A stretch of DNA of 64,000 nt from Oceanicola granulosus HTCC2516 (GTDB taxonomy: Bacteria > Pseudomonadota > Alphaproteobacteria > Rhodobacterales > Rhodobacteraceae), in contig NZ_CH724107.1 in assembly GCF_000153305.1 (NCBI RefSeq), positions 281,189 through 345,188 on the forward strand, given 5' to 3'. Below, one piece after another: positions 27,545-34,229 of this stretch. The position numbers were made by a program, and so were the translations under genes. Under the pieces are notes generated by a model. The model saw only the letters and a list, made by a program, of their open reading frames with translations, did no database searches and had not been told where the DNA came from. Numbering within the stretch: position 1 is the first letter of the stretch; each line of letters begins with the position of its first letter.

Positions 27545-27783
27545 CTGATCTCGTCTCGATCCCGGTCGGCGCGGAGAAGCTCCGTGGTTGTGGGCGCACC
27601 CGAGACGAGCTTCATGCGCCGCGATCGGGCTTCCGAGAAGAAGTCGGCATTGCGGGCAGGGCCCAAAGCCTCCTCCAGTATCTTGCGATGCTCCGCTTCG
27701 GCAGAGCGCCCAGCCTTCGCGGCGCGCTCCTTGAGGGCCGCGGCAATCGCATCATCGACATTTCGGACCGTAAGCTGAGCCAT
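27541..27783 (-). CDS. vapB: FitA/VapB-type ribbon-helix-helix antitoxin
   Basis: 80 residues. Ribbon-helix-helix N-terminus (MAQLTVRNVDDAIAAALKER, then AAKAGRSAEAEHRKILEEAL) binds DNA; the C-terminus should wrap the toxin. The ATG at 27783 fits the fold; a longer frame runs back through the operator. A perfect inverted repeat lies just upstream, consistent with autorepression by the VapBC complex. Confidence 0.9.
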   Translation of the reverse strand: MAQLTVRNVDDAIAAALKERAAKAGRSAEAEHRKILEEALGPARNADFFSEARSRRMKLVSGAPTTTELLRADRDRDEIR

Positions 27784-27801
27784 GCTTCCACCGGTTGCTT
27801 G

Positions 27802-27819
27802 CATATTGCAGGCAATATG
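27802..27819. promoter_or_regulatory. vapBC operator palindrome
   Basis: CATATTGCAGGCAATATG: perfect 8-bp arms with a 2-base centre, 19 bases upstream of the vapB start. Typical position for autoregulation by a ribbon-helix-helix antitoxin. Confidence 0.8.
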
Positions 27820-27876
27820 ATGGCGCATCATCTGTCAATCAAGAAGAAAGACAGACAGGCAAAGGGTGCGGAGGTG

Positions 27877-28071
27877 TCAGCTCTTGTTGGGGTCGGTGCT
27901 CTTCTTTGGCCGAGACAATGCGGTATCGATATCCATTCGGGGCTGGCGACGCTTCGGAAGGCCCTGGGTGGTGATGTCGAGTGGCGGCCCGCTTCTGGCC
28001 AGACGCGCATGCATTTCCTGGCCGGTCGCAAATCCGGGTCTTCGTCCTTCGTGCGGCCTGTCCTGGGCCAT
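27877..28071 (-). CDS. Small basic hypothetical protein
   Basis: 64 residues from the ATG at 28071, which follows a strong GAGGAGG ribosome-binding site. Sequence starts MAQDRPHEGRRPGFATGQEM and is rich in Arg, Pro and Lys, with no membrane segment. Not recognised. It lies between vapBC and the flavoprotein gene, same strand. The long frame that contains it upstream is a shadow of the flavoprotein gene. Confidence 0.45.
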   Translation of the reverse strand: MAQDRPHEGRRPGFATGQEMHARLARSGPPLDITTQGLPKRRQPRMDIDTALSRPKKSTDPNKS

Positions 28072-28184
28072 TGCCTCCTCCTCGTATCTCGTTGACCCTA
28101 CACCAGGTCGTAGATCGCACATAGCGCGCCTTTCGGCCCTTAGCTGCCGTTGAAAGATCGCGCAGCGAAAGGCTGCTGCTCGTT

Positions 28185-29531
28185 TCAGAACATCGAGCCG
28201 ATATCGGAGGCTCCCGTCGGATAGGCCGCGGGCATCGACTTCACCTGTGCCGCCGTCAGCCCCAACTTGATCGCCAGTGAGAAGACATTGATCAGCTCGG
28301 CGTAGTCTGGGCCGAACATGTGCGCGCCGAGAACCTTGCCATCCTTGCCGGTAATGACCTTCGCGCCCGCATGGCTTTCGCCAAGCCGCTTCTGCGAGAA
28401 CCAGCCCGAGGTGTCGGTAAAGCTGACATCGACATCGCCCCTTTCTCGCGCCTCCTCCTCGAGGAGACCAACCCGGGCCAACTCGGGGATGGTAAACACG
28501 ACGCTCGGCACGCCGGTGTAGTCGGGCTCGGTCCGCTTGTCCTTCAGCATGTTCGAGGCTGCGATCTTGCCCTCGAAGACCGCCACGGGGGTTAACGGCT
28601 TGCCGGGGGAAGCGGCGGCGTCGCCAGCCGCGAAGATGCGCGGGTTCGACGGCGATTGCAGCCAAGGGGTGACCTTCACGCCGCCGCGCTCAGTCTCGAT
28701 GCCTCCGGCGGCGAGGTCGAGGTGGTCAATGGCGGGCACCCGGCCCGCGCCGTGGACAAGGAGGTCGGCCTCGATGGCATGGTTCTCGTCCCCCCTCCGG
28801 TAGACCACGCGGTGCCCAACATCCTTATCCTCGACCTGCTCGATCGCCGCCTCGGCCACGATCTCGATCCCTGCCGCGCGGCTGCGCTCGATCAGCATGT
28901 CGACAAGATCGGGGTCGAACATCTTCAGCTGCCGCGCGCCACGGTCGAGGATCGTCACCTCCGCCCCCGCCCGCGCCGCAATATGGGCGAACTCGAAGGA
29001 GATGTAGCCGCCGCCTACGAAGACAATCCGGCGCGGCAGCTCGGCGAGGTTCAGGAAGTCGGTGCTGTCGACCAGCTTTTCGGCGCCGGGAAAGTCCAGC
29101 GGCCGCGGCTTTGCTCCTGTAGCGATCAGCGCGTGGCGGAAGCCGATCTCGCCATGACCTTCGATCTCGATCCGGTCTTCGGCAATGAAGCGGGCGCGGC
29201 CATGCAGCGTTTGCACCCCGGCCTCCTTCAGCCCGCTTTCCATGTTCTCGGGCACCGGGTCAGTGAAGCTCTCCTTGTGCTTCATCAGCGCCGGCCAGTC
29301 GATACGGGTCTCGCCCGAGATGCCTTTGCCGGTCAGCCGCTGCGCGGCCTCGACCGCCTCGGCCCCGGCGCGGAGCATCTTTTTCGGGTCGCAGCCCCTG
29401 AGCGCGCAGGTGCCGCCGTAGGGAAGCTCGTCGACAATGGCGACCGACCAGCCGGCCTTGCTGCATTTCTTCGCGGCGTTGATCCCGGCCATGCCGGCGC
29501 CGATGACGATCAGGTCAAGTGTTTCGGTCAT
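28185..29531 (-). CDS. MerA/glutathione-reductase-like FAD oxidoreductase
   Basis: 448 residues. FAD-binding LIVIGAGMAGINAAKKC at the N-terminus and the redox-active disulfide GGTCALRGCDPKK (Cys42/Cys47). NAD(P)-binding FVGGGYISFEFAH sits near 170, and IFAAGDAAAS near 300. It lacks the C-terminal Cys pair of mercuric reductase and the HPT motif of dihydrolipoamide dehydrogenases is replaced by AYPTG. It is the last gene downstream of merA, so it may support thiol or mercury redox chemistry; the substrate is unknown. Confidence 0.85.
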   Translation of the reverse strand: MTETLDLIVIGAGMAGINAAKKCSKAGWSVAIVDELPYGGTCALRGCDPKKMLRAGAEAVEAAQRLTGKGISGETRIDWPALMKHKESFTDPVPENMESGLKEAGVQTLHGRARFIAEDRIEIEGHGEIGFRHALIATGAKPRPLDFPGAEKLVDSTDFLNLAELPRRIVFVGGGYISFEFAHIAARAGAEVTILDRGARQLKMFDPDLVDMLIERSRAAGIEIVAEAAIEQVEDKDVGHRVVYRRGDENHAIEADLLVHGAGRVPAIDHLDLAAGGIETERGGVKVTPWLQSPSNPRIFAAGDAAASPGKPLTPVAVFEGKIAASNMLKDKRTEPDYTGVPSVVFTIPELARVGLLEEEARERGDVDVSFTDTSGWFSQKRLGESHAGAKVITGKDGKVLGAHMFGPDYAELINVFSLAIKLGLTAAQVKSMPAAYPTGASDIGSMF

Positions 29532-29615
29532 ACATGCTCCTCGTTTCTCAAGTGTTGGGCTGGGGGTGCTCTGGGCTTTTCAGCGGTATCTGCCCATGAA
29601 GCGCTCGCTCAGCCG

Positions 29616-29942
29616 TCAGATCGCCGCGGTGCCCCCGCCGACCGCGAGGCCGAGCCATTGCCATCCCTCGCCGCCCAACGGCACCAGCCCGGTGCCGTGG
29701 CCCAGCACTGGCAACGTCATTGCCAGCAGATAGGGCCCGGTGTAGCGGCAATGGACACGCCCGCAGCGTCGGGCGTTGAGCAGGCAGGCCCCGCCCATCC
29801 AGACCAGCGCCAAAAGCCAGATCACCGTCTTGGGGCCATCGGACAGCGGGATCGCCAGAAGCATGGCACCGAGGGGCAGCCACCAAGCGATGAAAGAGCC
29901 GCTGACAGAGCCAAGGAGATCGCGCGAAGACTTGTCACTCAT
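29616..29942 (-). CDS. Small membrane protein of mer operon
   Basis: 108 residues with three to four hydrophobic segments. A conserved-looking Cys/His motif, NARRCGRVHCRYTGPY, lies near residue 57, between segments. It begins 3 bases after the merA stop, so it is part of the mercury operon. I know no assigned function; Hg(II) or organomercurial handling is a guess from position and the CxxxxC motif. Confidence 0.7.
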   Translation of the reverse strand: MSDKSSRDLLGSVSGSFIAWWLPLGAMLLAIPLSDGPKTVIWLLALVWMGGACLLNARRCGRVHCRYTGPYLLAMTLPVLGHGTGLVPLGGEGWQWLGLAVGGGTAAI

Positions 29943-29945
29943 GGG

Positions 29946-31361
29946 TCACCCTGCGCAGCAACTTAGCGCGGCCACGTCCTTCTCGAAGGTCTGGGCGGCA
30001 AGCTTCAGCCCCTCCACCGTGGTGAGATAGGGCATGATCGTGTCGCCCAGCTCCTGGTAGGTGAGCCCCGCCTTGAGCGCCATCGCTGCCGTCTGGATGC
30101 TGTCTGCGCCCTCGGGGGCGAGGATCTGCGCGCCCAACAGCCGCTTGCTGCCTACCTCCGCCACCAGCTTGATCAGCCCGCGCGTGTCTCGAGCGGCGAG
30201 CGCGCGCGGCACGGCGTCGAGCGGCAGGACCGAGGTGATCACCTCGTGCCCGGCGGCCCGGGCCTGCGCCTCGCTCAGCCCCACGCCCGCCACCTGCGGG
30301 TCGGAGAACACCACCCAGGGCATTGTGCCATTGTCATAGCTGCGCGCTTCGCCCGCCACCGCGTTGCGGGCGGCGAGCTTGGCGCCATAGGCCGCCATGT
30401 AGACGAACTGGTCACGCCCGGTGACGTCGCCCGCCGCCCAGATATCCGGGTTGGCGGTGCGCATCTGCGCGTCGACGACGATCCCGCCACGCGGGTCAGT
30501 TTCGATCCCGGCGGCGCCGAGGTTCAAGCGATCGCTGTTGGGCACCCGGCCGGTAGCGAGCAGCAGCCGTTCGGCGTCGAAGCTCTCTCCGCCCGTTCCG
30601 GTCAGGCGGACACTGCCGCCGTCGCGCGCCACGCTCTCATAGCCACTGACCCGCGCCAGGCGGATACCTTCCTCGGACAGGTAACCCTCCAGCGCCTCGG
30701 AGATCTCGGGCTCGGCTTCCGGTAGCACGCCGCGGCGGCTGATCAGCGTCACTTCGACACCAGCGCGGACGAAGAGCTGCGCCAGCTCCACACCGATGTA
30801 ACCCGCCCCAACGACCAGCATGGAGGCGGGCAGCGTGGTCAGCTCCAGCGCCGAGGTGCTGTCGAGGGCGTCGACCGCCTCGATGCCGGGGATCGCCGGC
30901 ACATGCGGGCGGGCGCCGGTCGCGATGACGATCTTCGCCGCCGGAAAGACATCGCCGTCCACGGTGAGCTGGCCCGCGTCGTCGAACCGAGCGTGGCCCT
31001 CGACGTGGTCGATGTTCTCGTGCCGGGGCAGGACGTCGGCGTATTTCGCCGCGCGCAACTCCTCCACCAGCGCCTGCTTCTGCGCCACCGTCGCGGCCCA
31101 GTCGGTGACGCGGGCCCCGGCCTCGATGCCGTCGAACCGGTTCGCAGCGCGGGCATGGTGCAGTCCCTCGACGGCGCGGATCAGCGCCTTGGAGGGCACG
31201 CAACCGACGTTGACGCATGTGCCGCCGATGGTCCCATCGCCGATCAAGGCGACCCGCGCCCCGGCTTCGGCGGCGGTGATCGCGGCCGAGAATCCCGCCG
31301 AGCCGGCGCCGATCACGGCGAGGTCGTAGGCGCCGCCCTTGGGGGTGCAGCAATCTCTCAT
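29946..31361 (-). CDS. merA: Mercuric reductase
   Basis: 471 residues. The N-terminus starts MRDCCTPKGGAYDLAVIGAG, with no separate HMA domain. Active-site disulfide GGTCVNVGCVPSK (about 47-59), NAD(P)H-binding VVGAGYIGVELAQ (about 180), FAD-binding IWAAGDVTG, and the C-terminal vicinal pair LSCCAG that hands Hg(II) to the active site. It reduces Hg(II) to volatile Hg(0) with NADPH in the cytosol. Fourth gene of the merT-merP-merF-merA unit. Confidence 0.97.
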   Translation of the reverse strand: MRDCCTPKGGAYDLAVIGAGSAGFSAAITAAEAGARVALIGDGTIGGTCVNVGCVPSKALIRAVEGLHHARAANRFDGIEAGARVTDWAATVAQKQALVEELRAAKYADVLPRHENIDHVEGHARFDDAGQLTVDGDVFPAAKIVIATGARPHVPAIPGIEAVDALDSTSALELTTLPASMLVVGAGYIGVELAQLFVRAGVEVTLISRRGVLPEAEPEISEALEGYLSEEGIRLARVSGYESVARDGGSVRLTGTGGESFDAERLLLATGRVPNSDRLNLGAAGIETDPRGGIVVDAQMRTANPDIWAAGDVTGRDQFVYMAAYGAKLAARNAVAGEARSYDNGTMPWVVFSDPQVAGVGLSEAQARAAGHEVITSVLPLDAVPRALAARDTRGLIKLVAEVGSKRLLGAQILAPEGADSIQTAAMALKAGLTYQELGDTIMPYLTTVEGLKLAAQTFEKDVAALSCCAG

Positions 31362-31373
31362 GTCAGTCTCTCT

Positions 31374-31604
31374 TCAGTTGATGCGTTGGCGCCGCCAAAG
31401 CGCGTAGAGGGTGATGCCGAGGAACAGCGCAAGTGCCGGTAGGAGCACGAAGTCGAGCCAGCCAAGCACGGCCGACAGCCCGACCGCGCCCAGCAGGATC
31501 ACGAGGATCGGCGTGAAGCAGCACAGCGCCGCGATGACAGTGCCGATCAGCCCGTATTTCAGAAGGCGGTCGTTTTTGCCCGAGGATGTCTGGGGTTGGG
31601 TCAC
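31374..31604 (-). CDS. merF: Mercury transporter MerF
   Basis: 76 residues, two transmembrane helices, with the Cys pair ALCCFTPILVILLGAVGL near residue 27 in the first helix that relays Hg(II) inward. Start overlaps merP's stop (31601-31604). Confidence 0.9.
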   Translation of the reverse strand: MTQPQTSSGKNDRLLKYGLIGTVIAALCCFTPILVILLGAVGLSAVLGWLDFVLLPALALFLGITLYALWRRQRIN

Positions 31605-31897
31605 GATCTGCCCTCGGCAACGAGTGACGCCCCGTAGCCGACGCCGGTCACGGCAGCGACCATAGCTTCGGGTTCAATGACGGCGTCGTCATATTGCAGC
31701 AAGTAAGTGCCGTCCTCAGCCTCGCCCTCGAAAAACTCAGCGATCCGGACGCTCTCTACCTTTTTCAGAGCGGCGGCGACGATGTAGCTGCATGAGGGGC
31801 AGGTCAGCCCGGTGACATGCAGACGGGTCTCGGCCTCGCCGGCCAGCGACATTGTAGGGGCCAGCATCAGAGCTGTGGCAAGAAGGGTTCGTTTCAT
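31601..31897 (-). CDS. merP: Periplasmic mercury-binding protein MerP
   Basis: 98 residues. Signal peptide (MKRTLLATALMLAPTMSLAG) and HMA fold with the metal site GLTCPSCSYIV near residue 31 (CxxC). It captures Hg(II) in the periplasm and passes it to MerT or MerF. Between merT and merF, 13 bases after merT. Confidence 0.95.
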   Translation of the reverse strand: MKRTLLATALMLAPTMSLAGEAETRLHVTGLTCPSCSYIVAAALKKVESVRIAEFFEGEAEDGTYLLQYDDAVIEPEAMVAAVTGVGYGASLVAEGRS

Positions 31898-31910
31898 CGG
31901 AATCTCCTTA

Positions 31911-32306
31911 TCAGTAGGTGAGAATGCGCGGGGCTACATAGGGAAAGGCCAAGGCGAGCAGCACGACGGCCAGCGCGCCCCAAAGACTCGCCCGCATCAC
32001 GCCCCGGTCCACCGGCCGGGCGCAGGTGCCCGTGTCGCAGACGTCCGCAGGCACGGGGCGATAGGCCTTCCAGAAACCATAGCCGAGCGCGGCGGCAGCG
32101 AGGGAGAAAGTCACCCATTTGTAGGCGTAGAGAGCGGTCAGCTGGCCGATGAACACGCCAGTCACGCCAAGGCTGACAAGCACCAGCGGCAGGACGCAAC
32201 AGGAGGTCATTGCCAATGCGCCGAGCACCCCGGCGCCGGTGGCGGCCCATCCCGACCTGTCCGGATGGTTTTGTGCCTGTCGCTCGGTCTCAGTCATCTC
32301 GCTCAT
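31911..32306 (-). CDS. merT: Mercuric transport protein MerT
   Basis: 131 residues. Three hydrophobic segments; the first contains ALAMTSCCVLPLVLVSLGVT with the vicinal Cys pair, and a cytoplasmic loop holds VCDTGTCARP. It imports Hg(II) for reduction by MerA. The ATG at 32306 (MSEMTETERQ) is chosen; the longer frame would run into the promoter. First gene of the operon. Confidence 0.94.
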   Translation of the reverse strand: MSEMTETERQAQNHPDRSGWAATGAGVLGALAMTSCCVLPLVLVSLGVTGVFIGQLTALYAYKWVTFSLAAAALGYGFWKAYRPVPADVCDTGTCARPVDRGVMRASLWGALAVVLLALAFPYVAPRILTY

Positions 32307-32338
32307 CGCTTCACCGTGGTTGTCGCTTGATGACAGGC

Positions 32339-32369
32339 AAGATAGGGTCTGTAGCAACTACAGGATCAA
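32339..32369 (-). promoter_or_regulatory. MerR-controlled mer promoter
   Basis: On the minus strand, -35 TTGATC (32364-32369) and -10 TATCTT (32339-32344) are separated by exactly 19 bp, the over-long spacer of MerR-activated promoters. The spacer holds the perfect dyad CTGTAGTTGCTACAG (32349-32363). It drives merT onward and overlaps the start region of divergent merR. Confidence 0.9.
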
Positions 32370-32380
32370 GGGGTTTTCTT

Positions 32381-32836
32381 ATGTCTGACGATCACGCCGT
32401 CGCGAGCGATCTGAAGCGTTCAGATCTCGCGCGCCTGACTGGATGCAATCTCGAGACGATCCGATACTACGAGAACGTGGGCCTGATGCCCGATCCGCCG
32501 CGCACGGCGTCGGGCCATCGCCGCTACGGCTCACCTCATGTGGAACGGCTGAACTTCGTGATGCGCGCCCGGGATCTTGGTTTCACCATGGAAGAGATCC
32601 GCGGCCTGCTGTCCCTGGTCGATCGCGGCAGCCATACCTGCGCCGAGGTCGAGCGGGTGGGACGGCACCATCTCGACGTCGTCCGCGACAAGATCCGAGA
32701 CCTTCAGGCGATCGAAACCGTTCTCGCCGGAACCATCGCACGCTGCACTGGCAGCGATACCCCTGACTGCCCGTTGCTCGATGTTCTCAGCGAGGGCCAG
32801 GCCGTTCCAGAACGGGTAGCAAGGACATCCGAATAG
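32381..32836 (+). CDS. merR: Mercury-responsive regulator MerR
   Basis: 151 residues. Winged HTH (DLARLTGCNLETIRYYENVG, near residues 14-33), dimerisation helix, and the three Hg(II)-binding cysteines: HTCAEV (Cys88), and ARCTGSDTPDCPLLD (about Cys123 and Cys132). It represses without Hg(II) and untwists the 19-bp-spacer promoter when bound. The ATG at 32381 lies 11 bases past the operator. Confidence 0.95.
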   Translation: MSDDHAVASDLKRSDLARLTGCNLETIRYYENVGLMPDPPRTASGHRRYGSPHVERLNFVMRARDLGFTMEEIRGLLSLVDRGSHTCAEVERVGRHHLDVVRDKIRDLQAIETVLAGTIARCTGSDTPDCPLLDVLSEGQAVPERVARTSE

Positions 32837-33200
32837 CTGCCATTCATGCGAGATGCAGCGAAAGACCGGTATCCGCCCTTAGTGCCGGACGGTTCGCGGC
32901 CGCAGCGAACGACGCCCAGGACCAGTAGGCTCTCTCTGCCCTCTCCGTGGCTGAGCTCGGACACCTCGTCCAGCAACCTGCGCGATCCGCCGCTCTCAGA
33001 TCCTCGTCACGTTTCAACCAGCCAAGCAGCGGCATGGCCCGTCCCCCATGCGGCCCCCCGGGCCATGGATCTTGGCACCGGATCTTGTTCGCTCTGGCTT
33101 CGACCCATGTAATTCGGCTGGCCCTCGACCGAGAAACCTATCCTTTGAACGGGGGAACGGCCGCCCGAATGGGCGGCCGCCTCCCGGCGCTGTCCTCGCC
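32837..33200. other. Noncoding gap with terminator hairpin
   Basis: No convincing gene in either strand. At 33158-33179 is a perfect 9-bp stem (CGGCCGCCC / GGGCGGCCG) with a GAAT loop, placed to end the kfrA-like transcript. Near 32857-32905 a stretch with CAGCGAAAG and GCCCTTAG resembles one at 28125-28170. Confidence 0.5.
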
Positions 33201-33875
33201 TTACTCTGCCGGTTCTGGTGACGAGGTAGCCATTATGTCCGAGACGGCCGCACGAATGTCGGCCTTGTTGTCCGGATTGCGCAGTTCAGCGAGTAGGCGG
33301 TCAAAGCCGGTGGACTCGCGACCAAGCCGATCGACCTCTGCTCGAGCGACTCTTAGCTCTTCCTGAACGTCGGCCAATTGCCTCGCAAGCGCGTCACGCT
33401 CTTCCTCGATCCTTATGCGAGCTTTCTTCTCGTCGGCGAGATCGCCTTCAAGTTCGGCGACGCGATGCTGCGCAATGCGCTTGTCGGCGCGCAGTTCCTC
33501 GCACGACTTGTCCGCGATGCCTTGAGAAGCCGCGTGCTGGCGGGCCACCACCAGCTGCAATTTGCGCCCCGCAGCCGCGACAGCGGCGTCGACGGCAGAT
33601 GCGATGCCTTCGGGCAGAGACTTCAGGAGCGCAACATTTTCGGCTTCCGCAAGCTCTGCATGGACGGTATCAACCAAGGCCTCGAGGGCCTCTTTGCGGA
33701 TCGTGCCGTTTACGCCGTGCTCTGTGCACAGCTTCTCCTTGACGTAAGGAGCGTCCAGCTTGGCCGCAGGTGTTCCGCCGGCGAGGCCGTCGGCGATGAT
33801 CTGGTGCACGAGGTTGGGATCGTAACTGTGAGGGCGGCCGCCGGTTTTCGTCTTGTTCTTCACGGACTTTGTCAT
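33201..33875 (-). CDS. KfrA-like plasmid DNA-binding coiled-coil protein
   Basis: 224 residues. The N-terminal 70 residues form a basic, HTH-like DNA-binding domain (HSYDPNLVHQIIADGLAGGT, with an ALEALVDTVHAEL helix). Residues 115-195 form a long charged coiled coil (RVAELEGDLADEKKARIRIE ... VQEELRVARAEVDRLG). This architecture matches KfrA-type proteins that help plasmid maintenance and repress their own promoters. A perfect 27-bp palindrome lies just upstream. Suggests a plasmid ancestry for this part of the island. Confidence 0.75.
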   Translation of the reverse strand: MTKSVKNKTKTGGRPHSYDPNLVHQIIADGLAGGTPAAKLDAPYVKEKLCTEHGVNGTIRKEALEALVDTVHAELAEAENVALLKSLPEGIASAVDAAVAAAGRKLQLVVARQHAASQGIADKSCEELRADKRIAQHRVAELEGDLADEKKARIRIEEERDALARQLADVQEELRVARAEVDRLGRESTGFDRLLAELRNPDNKADIRAAVSDIMATSSPEPAE

Positions 33876-33891
33876 GGCAGGTTTGCCTTTC

Positions 33892-33918
33892 GGTTTGTCA
33901 AACCCGGTTTGACAAACC
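33892..33918. promoter_or_regulatory. 27-bp perfect palindrome, probable KfrA-like operator
   Basis: Arms GGTTTGTCAAACC and GGTTTGACAAACC with a single central C, 16 bases ahead of the gene start. Each arm is itself a near-palindrome (GGTTT-GTC-AAACC), so two dimers could bind side by side. Confidence 0.8.
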
Positions 33919-34229
33919 TGGGCTCAATGTTGCTTCTGTCATGAAGATTGGTCTCTTCCTCGCAAACAAAAAAACTTTTCTCCAGATTTCGGGGTAGGCG
34001 ACTTGGCTGCACGCCTATGGCATCCAGTTAGGCATCCTCCTGATCTTCATCGGAAAACTGGCGAATAGAAAGCACACAGAGGCAGGCGAGAGCTTGGTGA
34101 TTGCTGCCATACGTGCCAAGGCAGTGCATCGTCTTGCTACTCAGCCTCCTGCCATCGCAACATCGATCGGCTCCGAGGCCAATACTAACGACCCGGATAA
34201 TGCCGCGGAGGCGTGCCCATGACGCAGTG
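33919..34229. other. Noncoding gap, possible gene remnant
   Basis: No start-to-stop gene is convincing. A plus-strand frame without start codon, 33998-34222, encodes AYGIQLGILLIFIGKLANRK and 50 further residues in a plausible composition, perhaps a membrane-protein tail left by rearrangement. Runs of A are present near 33966-33973. Confidence 0.35.

Noticed and set aside
27877-28665. 262-codon minus-strand frame
   Set aside because: Its upstream two-thirds is a shadow of the flavoprotein gene. Only the last 64 codons, with their own ribosome-binding site, are kept.
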